In this document: positions 10,793 to 20,000 of the stretch, piece after piece
Layout of the letters: the number at the start of each line of letters is the position of its first letter
Position numbering within the stretch: the stretch's first letter is position 1
NCBI GenBank assembly: GCA_039105265.1
Contig: JAPFFF010000008.1
Coordinates: 2,480,001-2,544,000 of the forward strand
Length of the DNA: 64,000 nt
DNA from: Tritrichomonas musculus
Lineage: Eukaryota > Parabasalia > Tritrichomonadida > Tritrichomonadidae
Reading direction: 5' to 3'
Notes under the pieces: generated by a model
The model's database searches: none
What the model saw: only the letters and a program-made list of their open reading frames with translations
What the model was told of the DNA's origin: nothing
Program-made: the position numbers and the translations under genes

Positions 10793-13552
10793 ATGGAAGA
10801 AACACCAAAAATTGTTCAACTTCCTCAAGATGTCATCAATCAAATTGCCGCGGGAGAAGTTATTCATCAACCAATCAATGTTGTTAAAGAGCTTTTTGAA
10901 AATGCTATCGATGCAGGAGCATCTCAAATCGAAATTAATCTTGAAAATGGAGGATTCTCTTTGATTCAAATAATAGATAATGGATCTGGAATATCTCAAC
11001 AAGATCTCCCTAATGTTTGTTTACGGCATTCAACCTCAAAAATTCATCAATTTATTGATCTTACAACAAAATTATCAACTTTTGGATTTCGTGGGGAGGC
11101 GCTTTTTTCAATGTCATGCGTTTCTCACTTGTCAATTACAACTAAAACCGAAAATTCTGACGTTGCATTAATAGCATATTATGAAAATGGACAAATGATT
11201 GGGATTCCTGAGCCGATAGCATCAGTTAAAGGAACAATTGTTGAAGTTCGAGATATTTTTTACAATAAACCAGAGAAATTACGTGCAATTCCTGATTCTA
11301 ATTCTCAAAATCGACAAGTTTTACAAATGGCAACTCAATATTCAATTATATATCCACAAGTTTCAATTATTGTTAATATTGATGGAAAAGAAAAACTTCA
11401 CACAATCGGAAATACCAATACTGAATCAGTTTTAGCCCTTTTATATGGCCTCACAACTGATAGCGCAGTTTTTAAAGTTGAAGCAGATCTAGGCTTCAAA
11501 TCTAGTGCTCAACTCTTTTTAGGAACAATTGCCTCTACTCGAATTATGAAAGGATCAGCAATTTTCGTTAATAATAGACTTGTTCGCTGCGAAAAAGTCA
11601 AAAGATCAATGGAAATCGTTTATTCTGAATTTTTAAAGAAAGGAGATAAGCCGTTCTTTGTTGTTATGCTAACAATTCCTCCAAGATACGTTGATGTTAA
11701 TGTTCATCCAACGAAAAGAGATGTAAATTTTGAAAATGCACAAGCAATTGTGGAAAGGCTATGCAATATTGCAAGAGAAAGATTAGCTGAACGAATTGAA
11801 GGCAAATCATTCAAGCAAAAAAATGCTTCCAGCCAATCAACAATAGAAAATTCTATTACACCACGTTCATCATCTAGAAAAAAGAAAAGTGAAATTGAGA
11901 TGCAAATTCAAGGCTCAGTTCAATCATCAATTATTACAGCACCATCATCTGTTCCTTTGTCAACTCTTACTTCTTATAGTCAGCCTGTACAATATAATGA
12001 TGAAACAAGCGATGAACCTGAACCTGAACCTGAACTGCATCTATCTCAAAATTCCCATCCTAAATCTTTCGAATCAATTTTCGATCAATATAAATATACT
12101 GGAATTGGCAGCACAAGTTCAAAAAATGATAAGAACGAGCAAGATAAAGCGATTTTAACCAAAGATAACAGTGCAAAAAAATCCATTACAAATGAAACAA
12201 ACAGTTATTTTAAAAATAAAAGCAAAAAAGTTGTCAATAATAATGACACTGATTTGCAATGTGCCCAATTAAATAATGATGATGTTAATGATGAATTTTT
12301 CAATTGTTCGCAAGAACAAAATAATGATTTTTCATTTGAAAATGCAAACTTGAATAAAGGTAGTGAAGATGAATTTGATGATTATGATAAAGAAAAAGAA
12401 GTAAATAAAATTGATATCGAAGAAACTAATAATAATAATAATGAAGAAGAAGAAAGTGACAGTATTGATGATGGTGCTGATGACCAAAATAAAACAGACG
12501 ATGAATCGCCAAAGAAGAGAAGATATGGACTAAACTTACAGCCGTTGTCTCAAAATCCACCAACTTCCAAGAAAGCAACAATACTTTCGCAATCAATTCA
12601 TCAGCCAGCATCTGAATCCAACAAATTTTCACTAAAATCGGCAAAAAGCCGATCAAGATCAATATCACTTTTTGATGAGTTAAAATATGAGCCAAGTAGC
12701 GCTGCTTTAAAACTCACAAGAGGAGATCCAAGGGAAAGAACAATTGAACAAATGTTTTCTTTATCAGCAGCAATTAATAGCAAAAATGATAAAAACGATG
12801 AAGACGATATTCATTTTGAATATAGAACAATTGATCTCGAATCCATTCAAGAACTTAAAGAGCATGAAACAAAAGAAATGAATCCTGAATTGAGCCAACT
12901 TTTCAGTAAAATTATTTTTGTAGGCGTACTTGGATTGAAATATGTCTTCTTCTCAAGTGACGATACTCTTTACATGTGCGATCTTTTTGCTTTAACACGT
13001 CTCTTCTTTTATCAACTGTTCCTTACTCATTTTGGAAATTATGGAATTATTCGATTCCGGCCTCCAATTGATATCAATATCATTATAAGCGAGTTTCCCA
13101 TAAATATACATGATATTAAATATTTACAAGGCGATGCTAATGAATATGTCATTGAAGTATTAAATAATCATGCTGAAATGCTTGATGATTATTTTAGAAT
13201 TAAAATCAAAGGAAACCAATTATTTAATATGCCTGATATTCTCCCTGGATATGAGCCTTCATTCACTGCACTTGGCCTTTTCTTGATTAGATTAGCTACT
13301 GAAATTAACTGGAATTGTGAATATGATTGCATTTCAGCTATTGTTGATGAATTATCAATGCTATATGCTATTCAAGCCGAAGATGATACATGCGAGGAAT
13401 TAGTTATTTCAATTAAAAAGATGATTGCTAACGTAATAATACCAGAAATCAAAACAGAAGCTTTTATGCCAAACTTAAGCCTTATTACTGATGGCTCATT
13501 AATTAGACTCAAAAGTGCATCTGAAATGTACAAGATATTTGAAAGAACTTAA
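10793..13552 (+). CDS. MLH1: DNA mismatch repair protein MLH1
   Basis: 919 residues. The N-terminal GHKL ATPase domain (1-340) has NQIAAGEVIHQP, VKELFENAIDAG (catalytic Glu33, Asn37), DNGSGI at 62-67 and GFRGEAL at 98-104, followed by the VDVNVHPTKRDV transducer motif. A long acidic, Asn-rich linker (about 350-690) replaces the usual shorter one, so the protein is larger than the human one (756 residues). The C-terminal dimerisation domain matches MLH1 and not PMS2: EYVIEVLNNHAEMLDDYF, LGLFLIRLATEINW, and MYKIFER at the end. The last residue is Thr, giving FERT where the FERC ending is conserved. MLH1 pairs with PMS2-type partners to nick DNA during mismatch repair. Confidence 0.95.
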   Translation: MEETPKIVQLPQDVINQIAAGEVIHQPINVVKELFENAIDAGASQIEINLENGGFSLIQIIDNGSGISQQDLPNVCLRHSTSKIHQFIDLTTKLSTFGFRGEALFSMSCVSHLSITTKTENSDVALIAYYENGQMIGIPEPIASVKGTIVEVRDIFYNKPEKLRAIPDSNSQNRQVLQMATQYSIIYPQVSIIVNIDGKEKLHTIGNTNTESVLALLYGLTTDSAVFKVEADLGFKSSAQLFLGTIASTRIMKGSAIFVNNRLVRCEKVKRSMEIVYSEFLKKGDKPFFVVMLTIPPRYVDVNVHPTKRDVNFENAQAIVERLCNIARERLAERIEGKSFKQKNASSQSTIENSITPRSSSRKKKSEIEMQIQGSVQSSIITAPSSVPLSTLTSYSQPVQYNDETSDEPEPEPELHLSQNSHPKSFESIFDQYKYTGIGSTSSKNDKNEQDKAILTKDNSAKKSITNETNSYFKNKSKKVVNNNDTDLQCAQLNNDDVNDEFFNCSQEQNNDFSFENANLNKGSEDEFDDYDKEKEVNKIDIEETNNNNNEEEESDSIDDGADDQNKTDDESPKKRRYGLNLQPLSQNPPTSKKATILSQSIHQPASESNKFSLKSAKSRSRSISLFDELKYEPSSAALKLTRGDPRERTIEQMFSLSAAINSKNDKNDEDDIHFEYRTIDLESIQELKEHETKEMNPELSQLFSKIIFVGVLGLKYVFFSSDDTLYMCDLFALTRLFFYQLFLTHFGNYGIIRFRPPIDINIIISEFPINIHDIKYLQGDANEYVIEVLNNHAEMLDDYFRIKIKGNQLFNMPDILPGYEPSFTALGLFLIRLATEINWNCEYDCISAIVDELSMLYAIQAEDDTCEELVISIKKMIANVIIPEIKTEAFMPNLSLITDGSLIRLKSASEMYKIFERT

Positions 13553-13744
13553 TTTTATTTTATTAAATTGTTTGAAATGATTAACCATTATTTATATATA
13601 TGTCATTTAATAAAGCGGATAATTTTAAACTTTAAGAGCGAGAGAGAAAAAAAAAAGATAATCATATAATTTTTTTAATTTGTATATATTTATCAATTCC
13701 TTCTTATTGGAACTTCCTGAAACTGAGTATTGCATTAAAGGATG

Positions 13745-13792
<48 letters not shown>

Positions 13793-13911
13793 ACCAAATG
13801 CATTTCAATATTGAAAGTAATATGTTTAATAAAGAATAATGAATTTGGGCTTGTACAAATGATCATTTATCATTTAAAGTGAATACAAAATGGGAAGTAT
13901 TGATTTTTGAG
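13553..13911. other. Intergenic region between convergent genes, with a 46-base A run
   Basis: A convergent 3' region of MLH1 and the DUF3228 gene. It contains a poly(A) run at 13745-13790 and otherwise AT-rich sequence. No gene is seen. Confidence 0.6.
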
Positions 13912-14526
13912 TTATTGAACAGAAATGTATTTTTCCCAATATTCAACAGATTCATTATAATTTTGAATATTTATTTTTTCTGATGAACCTCCATATTCAA
14001 CACCAAGTGCGTTTCTCATCATTGTCATTGGCTGCATTGGTGAATCTTTTTTATCAATTTGTCCTTTAATAGATATTAATCCCCAATCATGTTGAAGATC
14101 ATCCTCTGAATTTTCATCACCCATAGCTTGATTTTCTTTTAGAATTTGATCTCTATTATAAAAAATTAGATTTAATTCTGATGCTAAAGGCGGTTCACCT
14201 CCTGGAATATCTTTTTTCTCAATCCAGCGGCAGAGGACTGGAAGTTCTTCTGGTCGTCTAGCCAAATATCCTGTCTTAATTTTAGGTAGCAAATCTTCGG
14301 TTAATAAAATTGATCCAACACGGGCATTAGTGAAATTTGGCAAAATAATATGTCTGCAGAAAGGAGCATATCCTGAAATACTTGCTTCATGAAAACCTCC
14401 CTTAGATTCAATATATTTTCTAACATGTTCAATAAATTCTTCTTTAGTTGTCGATGTTATCCTTGTTCCAGTAAATTTAGGATTATCCCAGTGTCTATAC
14501 GCAAATTTATTAATGTAAATCGTCAT
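13912..14526 (-). CDS. DUF3228 family protein
   Basis: 204 residues. The sequence follows the DUF3228 pattern almost end to end: FAYRHWDNPKFTGTRI near the N-terminus, GYAPFCRHIILPNFTNAR in the middle, TGYLARRPEELPVLCRWI, then LNLIFYNRDQI. The family is widespread in protists, plants and bacteria and has no assigned activity. Its length is usual for the family. Upstream the ATG is preceded by an A/T-rich leader of a few bases, as is common in trichomonads. Confidence 0.75.
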   Translation of the reverse strand: MTIYINKFAYRHWDNPKFTGTRITSTTKEEFIEHVRKYIESKGGFHEASISGYAPFCRHIILPNFTNARVGSILLTEDLLPKIKTGYLARRPEELPVLCRWIEKKDIPGGEPPLASELNLIFYNRDQILKENQAMGDENSEDDLQHDWGLISIKGQIDKKDSPMQPMTMMRNALGVEYGGSSEKINIQNYNESVEYWEKYISVQ

Positions 14527-14796
14527 TTAAAAAAAGATGATTGTTTAAAAATTTTTCAGAATTTTTCAAAATCATAGAAAATCGTAAAAGACAATTTTTA
14601 AAAAACCTTAATTCTATAAAAATAGTTCTTTAAGCTAGCTGAAGATATCAACTTTTGATATTAGATTAAAATTCCAGTAATAAAAGCATCTTTGAAAAGA
14701 AAAATTGAACTATTTCGTCGATTAGTTTTGTAACATATAAGTAACTAAAAAAAAAAAAAAAAAACAATAACAAAAAATAACAAAAATAAAAGTAGG

Positions 14797-15876
14797 CTAC
14801 ATTCCCTTATCGGAGTAATAATTTTCTAAGTGCTGAAGGAACAAATTATGAATGTGATTAATGGCATCACTTCCACCGCAGTCTAATGTAAATTCTCTTG
14901 GATATTTTGTAATAAGTTCATTTTGTAAATGAATGGCGTAATCTGATATTGCTGAAACATCAAGATCAAGGCTCCTTTTTTCAACAGAGCCAAATATCGA
15001 TGATCTGATTGAATTTTGTATTTCTTGAGGCTGCCTAGTAATCAAAATTGGTAAAATAAAGCCTTTTTTACCCGTAGCTGTATGACCAAATAAACTGGTA
15101 TCAAATCCTGGTAGAGCATTTACTGCATTTTGGCCGCACAATTTAAGAAAAAGGGTGGGATCAAGGTGAACTCCTTCAACAATTAATGGCTTTCCGTCTG
15201 TCAAAGTTTTGTAAATGTCACCTTCAATTCCATCAATAGCAATTTTGCATGATTTATGATAAATATCCATGAAATCATTAATACTTTTATGCTTAGTATA
15301 CCAAAGTTCTCGTCCTAAATGATCTCCACTATTTGTTGTTAAACCGCATACAATATCTGTTTGTAAAATTGTTGAAATATTTAATCGCTCACCCAGACGA
15401 AAAGATAAATTAGATCTTCCTACAAATCCCGTACCTGAAATAAAAATAATTAATGGAATTCTTTCCATATTAAAATTTTGTATTAATTTAAATCGGCGTT
15501 GTGTAATAGTTGACGAATCAAAATCGGAAATCAATTCAAAAACGCGCGTTGTAAGCTCTTCTTGGGTAATTTCAAAACGTCCTGCATCAACAAATTCTTC
15601 TTTTAGTCGTTGGGAAATATTAACCGCTTTCATTGGAGGTATCATGCATGCCATCAAATATCGTGATAAAGTAAACCTGCTGAGTACATACTCGTATTGA
15701 TTAATTTGAACTTTAATTGATATATTATCATATTTGCTTCTAATATTTCGTTTCCTATGTTCTTGATTAATTTCAGACGGATCTATTAAACTTTTATTCA
15801 CAAAACTAACCAGAGTTTCCCAATTCATCTTTTCGTTTTTTCCGAAACGATGATAGAAAGCTGAAATTTTGTCCAA
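14797..15876 (-). CDS. 2-phosphoglycerate kinase / LPA1-like P-loop protein with altered Walker A
   Basis: 359 residues. Residues 50-120 look like an ATP-cone-type helical region (YEYVLSRFTLSRYLMACMIPP, then RLKEEF and RVFELI). A P-loop domain follows: LIIFISGTGFVGRS at 142-155, then LGERLNISTILQTDIV and later GKPLIVEGVHLDP. This arrangement is that of plant LPA1 and archaeal 2-phosphoglycerate kinase-like proteins, which have been linked to inositol phosphate or cyclic 2,3-diphosphoglycerate metabolism. The invariant Walker A lysine is Arg154 here, so catalysis may be weakened or lost. The substrate is unknown. The start ATG at 15876 agrees with the beginning of the conserved part. Confidence 0.65.
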   Translation of the reverse strand: MDKISAFYHRFGKNEKMNWETLVSFVNKSLIDPSEINQEHRKRNIRSKYDNISIKVQINQYEYVLSRFTLSRYLMACMIPPMKAVNISQRLKEEFVDAGRFEITQEELTTRVFELISDFDSSTITQRRFKLIQNFNMERIPLIIFISGTGFVGRSNLSFRLGERLNISTILQTDIVCGLTTNSGDHLGRELWYTKHKSINDFMDIYHKSCKIAIDGIEGDIYKTLTDGKPLIVEGVHLDPTLFLKLCGQNAVNALPGFDTSLFGHTATGKKGFILPILITRQPQEIQNSIRSSIFGSVEKRSLDLDVSAISDYAIHLQNELITKYPREFTLDCGGSDAINHIHNLFLQHLENYYSDKGM

Positions 15877-16056
15877 GTTAAGGAGAAATATTTGACCCTA
15901 CTAAATAGTTTGAGTGATATGATGATGTTTATTTCATCAAAGTTAAAGAATTAAAAAATAAAAATAGAATGTTTGTGAATAAGTTGATTTTAACAATGTG
16001 TTTAATAATGAATATATTTTTTATTCAATAGAAAATCTAATTTTTTATATCTTTAA

Positions 16057-16938
16057 TTATGCAAGTGTTGATATTTGCTCAGATAACGCAATAGCTCTCC
16101 TGAGCATATCTTCAGAAGATTTGGATTTGCCTTCTTCGCGATTAAAAATTACAGTTATGTCATCGTCTGCAATTCTCCATTTCCTTTTTGAAACGAAGAG
16201 TCTTACATCTTCTTCGTTATTAAAATGTAGTATAGAAGAAATTTCAGATAATGTCAAATATTTATATGCACGTTCAATAGAATCTGCATGGCTATTTCTT
16301 GCACCATTAAGAAGATCTGCAGTAAATTGATTGAAAAGTGGGGAAGGAGGCTGATTTTCAAGTATAAAAAGACGTGCAAATGAATTTTCAATAACAGATT
16401 GATGAAGATCAGCTGCGTAATCGAGAAATATGTTATGTCCAATTATTTCTCTAGCTAGTTGTAATTCAATATTAAAATCAACTAATTTCTTTTTCTTTGC
16501 TCTATTTATTTCATTATCATCATCATCGTCTGCGTCTTTATCTCTTTCTTCATCTGTTTCGGTTTCTTCTTTAGTTTCTTCATCTTTCTTTCCAAGTATA
16601 GCAACTAAATGAATAGCTAGTAAAAGTGGCATATTATCTGATGGAGGAAGATCTGTTTTTCTAAAATAATAGCATTTTAATTGTGCCATAGCTCTTTCGA
16701 ATTCATCAAGATTTTTTGTTTTTATACTGAAAAGTGCATCATATTCAAGAATATCTCGAAACATCATTATATTTTGAGGTAAAAGCTCAGATTCTTTTGG
16801 CGTTAATAATTGAAATTGAAGAAAGTCAAGTTTTAAGTCGTTTATAAGAGCTTCAGCTCTTTTTGCATCAAGCAATGTTTCAGAATTCATAATTTGCTTT
16901 AAATTTTCGAATTTCGATTCTGTCGCTTCACTTATCAT
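16057..16938 (-). CDS. RPN12: 26S proteasome lid subunit RPN12 (PSMD8)
   Basis: 293 residues from the ATG at 16938. The open frame extends further to 17127, but that would overlap the divergent gene and the extra residues do not match the family, so the inner start is preferred. RPN12 hallmarks are present: RDILEYDALFSI, FERAMAQLKCYYF, IENSFARLFILENQPP and the PCI/winged-helix end with AYKYLTLSEISSILHF. RPN12 sits in the regulatory particle lid and helps lid-base joining. An acidic insertion rich in Glu and Asp followed by KKKK (about residues 120-152) is not usual in the family. Confidence 0.9.
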   Translation of the reverse strand: MISEATESKFENLKQIMNSETLLDAKRAEALINDLKLDFLQFQLLTPKESELLPQNIMMFRDILEYDALFSIKTKNLDEFERAMAQLKCYYFRKTDLPPSDNMPLLLAIHLVAILGKKDEETKEETETDEERDKDADDDDDNEINRAKKKKLVDFNIELQLAREIIGHNIFLDYAADLHQSVIENSFARLFILENQPPSPLFNQFTADLLNGARNSHADSIERAYKYLTLSEISSILHFNNEEDVRLFVSKRKWRIADDDITVIFNREEGKSKSSEDMLRRAIALSEQISTLA

Positions 16939-17071
16939 GTTTGTATATTTGTGTCTATAAATGTTCAAACGAATTAAGGCCAAAAAATTAAATTTAAAAG
17001 GCCAAAAACATTCTTTCTCAATTTTCTCTCTTAGTTTTTTAAATTTCAAAATTTTTTTAAATATAAATTGA
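16939..17071. promoter_or_regulatory. Short divergent intergenic region (RPN12 / large TPR-like gene)
   Basis: Only 133 bp separate two divergent start codons, so it should hold both core promoters. No TATA or initiator sequence stands out clearly enough to mark. Confidence 0.3.
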
Positions 17072-20000
17072 ATGCTCCAAATCGTCCCAGCAAGCAATCC
17101 TAATGCTTTAAATGATTTGGACAACATTTTCAGTGATGAAGATTCGCAAAATACTCAGAAAAAAAAAGATACCGTTAAATCGCTTGGTGATATCACCAAC
17201 GAAATTACAGCGATATGCAAATTATTACAAGAAGTTAATCTCAAATATGAATTTCATGAAATTAATTTCATCCCTGCTGATGAAGAAACACCTGAATTAA
17301 GAAAATTTATGAAAGAATTTGAAAAATCGCATGATCCTAAACTTTTTACAACTTTAGACCGCTCAAAATTTTCACAAAACATTCAGCTTCAAATTTCACT
17401 TCTTCAATCAACTATTGATACAAACATTACTTTTACTGAAGTACCAGAAAAAATAGATACTCGAATATCATCTCTCCTTCATTGGAAAATATCCGCACAA
17501 TTATCAAAAGGAGAAAAATGCTATCATCAACTTCACGCACTAATAAATTACTGTAAAACGCCAGAGCCCGCTCCAATTTCAGTATTTTTTCTTGAATATA
17601 ATATATCTTGCTTGATTTATCAATTTTGTCAGTCTTTGGTTTCGCTATTTAGCGAAAGCCCATTTCTTTCACCAGTTATTGAAAATTTAAGTGTTTTTTC
17701 TAATGATCCAAAGTCAATTCTTTCACTTGCAACGGAAACAGAAGATGCCCCAAAATCTTCAAACAATTCTGCTAAAAACATTATTGATGATGATGATTTT
17801 GATGATTTAAAACCAATGATACATGCTTCAGCTCCACCACTAATTAAAGTTAATGCTATTTCATTTGAGAATCCACTCGATACTGTTTCAGATCATAACT
17901 TGAGTACAGTGAAAATACCTGAAGGCCCTTCACCTGTAACCTATCGTTTTTTTCGCAATAAACCTAAATCAACTCCAGAGGAATTTTCTAAATGGCTTAG
18001 AAAACATCATAGTCCACCAAAAAAGATTTTCAATTATTCGTCAAATTCGTTTGATAAATCTGTTTCAATTGAAAAGTATGCCGCATCAAATGTTATACAA
18101 AAATCTGTGAGCAATAGCAAAAATAATTCACAAAAAACAAAGGAAACAGATGAATTAATTGATTCTTTACTAACAATGGTTTTTGATGTTGATATTCGTT
18201 CATTGATCCCCTCTCATTTTGAAACACGCTATTTTTCAACCGTTCTTCCAATTTTTCATCAAATTAATTGCACAACCAATAAGTTTTTTTTAAATGACAA
18301 TGAATTCAAAGATATCATTGAAAATGAATATCAAGCTCATATTGGCTGTACTACAAAAGATCAAAAAAAGATTGAATCATCAATGTTTTTTTTCCAAAAA
18401 GTTATAACCTCTGATCTGAATCAACTTCGAATTTCACCATTAACTGAGAGAAGGCAATTTCCATCAACAGACACTGATATTGACGAAAGTATCATTTTCC
18501 TTATGAAATTAATTGATTACTCAATTATAGCAGCAGGATATTCACCAATTAGTTTACTTCCTTGCGCTCTTCCACCTCAATCATCTAAATTCACAAAGGA
18601 ATATCTAGCACAGTCATTATATTATATATATACTCGAAAAACATATCCACCATATATTTCATTTCGAGCAGCTTTTGCAATTGGAATTTTGATATCTGAA
18701 AAAGATCCATCGTTAGCTTGCAATTTCATATATGAAGCCATTTTCCTCTTATTGCATTTTTATCCTGTATTGAATTATGCTACTTTTGTTCAAAGCGCCT
18801 TTTTTGAAATGGGATGCTTATTTAATTTGACCAGTCGTTATTATTTCTGTTGTATGTCAATAGATAATGCTATTATATTGTGCCAAAACAATCATTCCTT
18901 AGCAGGAAAAGCAGCATCAATGGCTCTTAAAAATCTTGATGCTGTTAGAGCAGTTTATTATTATTTGTCAGCCATAAAATTATTTATTGCATCGCATCAA
19001 AAAGAAGAATTTTTATATACTGCTCGATTAGTAGTTACGATTTATGTTGAACATGATCTAATTAATGAAGCAATACAATTAACATCATATATACTGAAAG
19101 TTCATGATAAATTAGATTCTATCAACTCTGTTAACACTGCTGCAATTCTTTGTCGGTTATATTGCTCCAAATGTAATTTTGAAGATGCATTATCAATAGC
19201 AAATTCAATTGACTCAAACAATCCAGCCATTTCAAGAATTGCATCCAAATTAAAATCTCAAATATTCATATCACAAAATAGATTTAACGATTTCTATGAA
19301 ATCATCAAACCAAATCTAACCTTACCAAACAATGTTCTTCCTGCACTTATGGTTACCAAAGAAACACTTCTACCATCTATTAAATCATTATCGAAAGCAT
19401 ATATATCGAAAGAAGATTTTGTTTCGGCTCTTTTTTGGTCTGAGATAGGATGCCATATTTCATCTCACATTTCAGCCAATAAAGAGACGCCAAATTTTTT
19501 TCTTTTACGAGGTTATATTTTATATTTCATATACTACAAAATGTTTACTAGGACGGTGCATTTTTTGAATTCTATTCTGGACTCTGTAGCGCTTGTTTTT
19601 GGTAAATTTATCAACGAAAACGCGATTACAAAGACTGAAATTTTAAGGGAAGCTTTATCTTCTCTTACAATTTCCATTAATTTGTATGAAAGAAGTGGGA
19701 ATGTTGCAAAATTATTATATGCAAAATCTATTTATTTACAACTGATTTGCTCGCATATTTTACTGTATCGAAAGGCGCAATCGTCAACTATGTTTGGCCC
19801 TTTATTTCCAATTTCCAAAGATGATATGCCACTTTATGTAAAGAAGCCAGTATTTTATACTAGTTGTAAAGTAGCAGAAGTTACACAAAAAACTCGCGAT
19901 ATTGATGAAATTGAGATAAAAAGCTCTGACCAATTCACACAAACTGTTCGATCACTCCAAGGTATAGCTGATTCATATTATGATCCTTTTTATATCTCAT

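Noticed and set aside
10739-11002. Short frames overlapping the MLH1 start on both strands
   Set aside because: They are shadows of the conserved MLH1 N-terminus.
16939-17127. N-terminal extension of RPN12 to 17127
   Set aside because: It overlaps the divergent gene and has no family match; the ATG at 16938 fits the conserved start.
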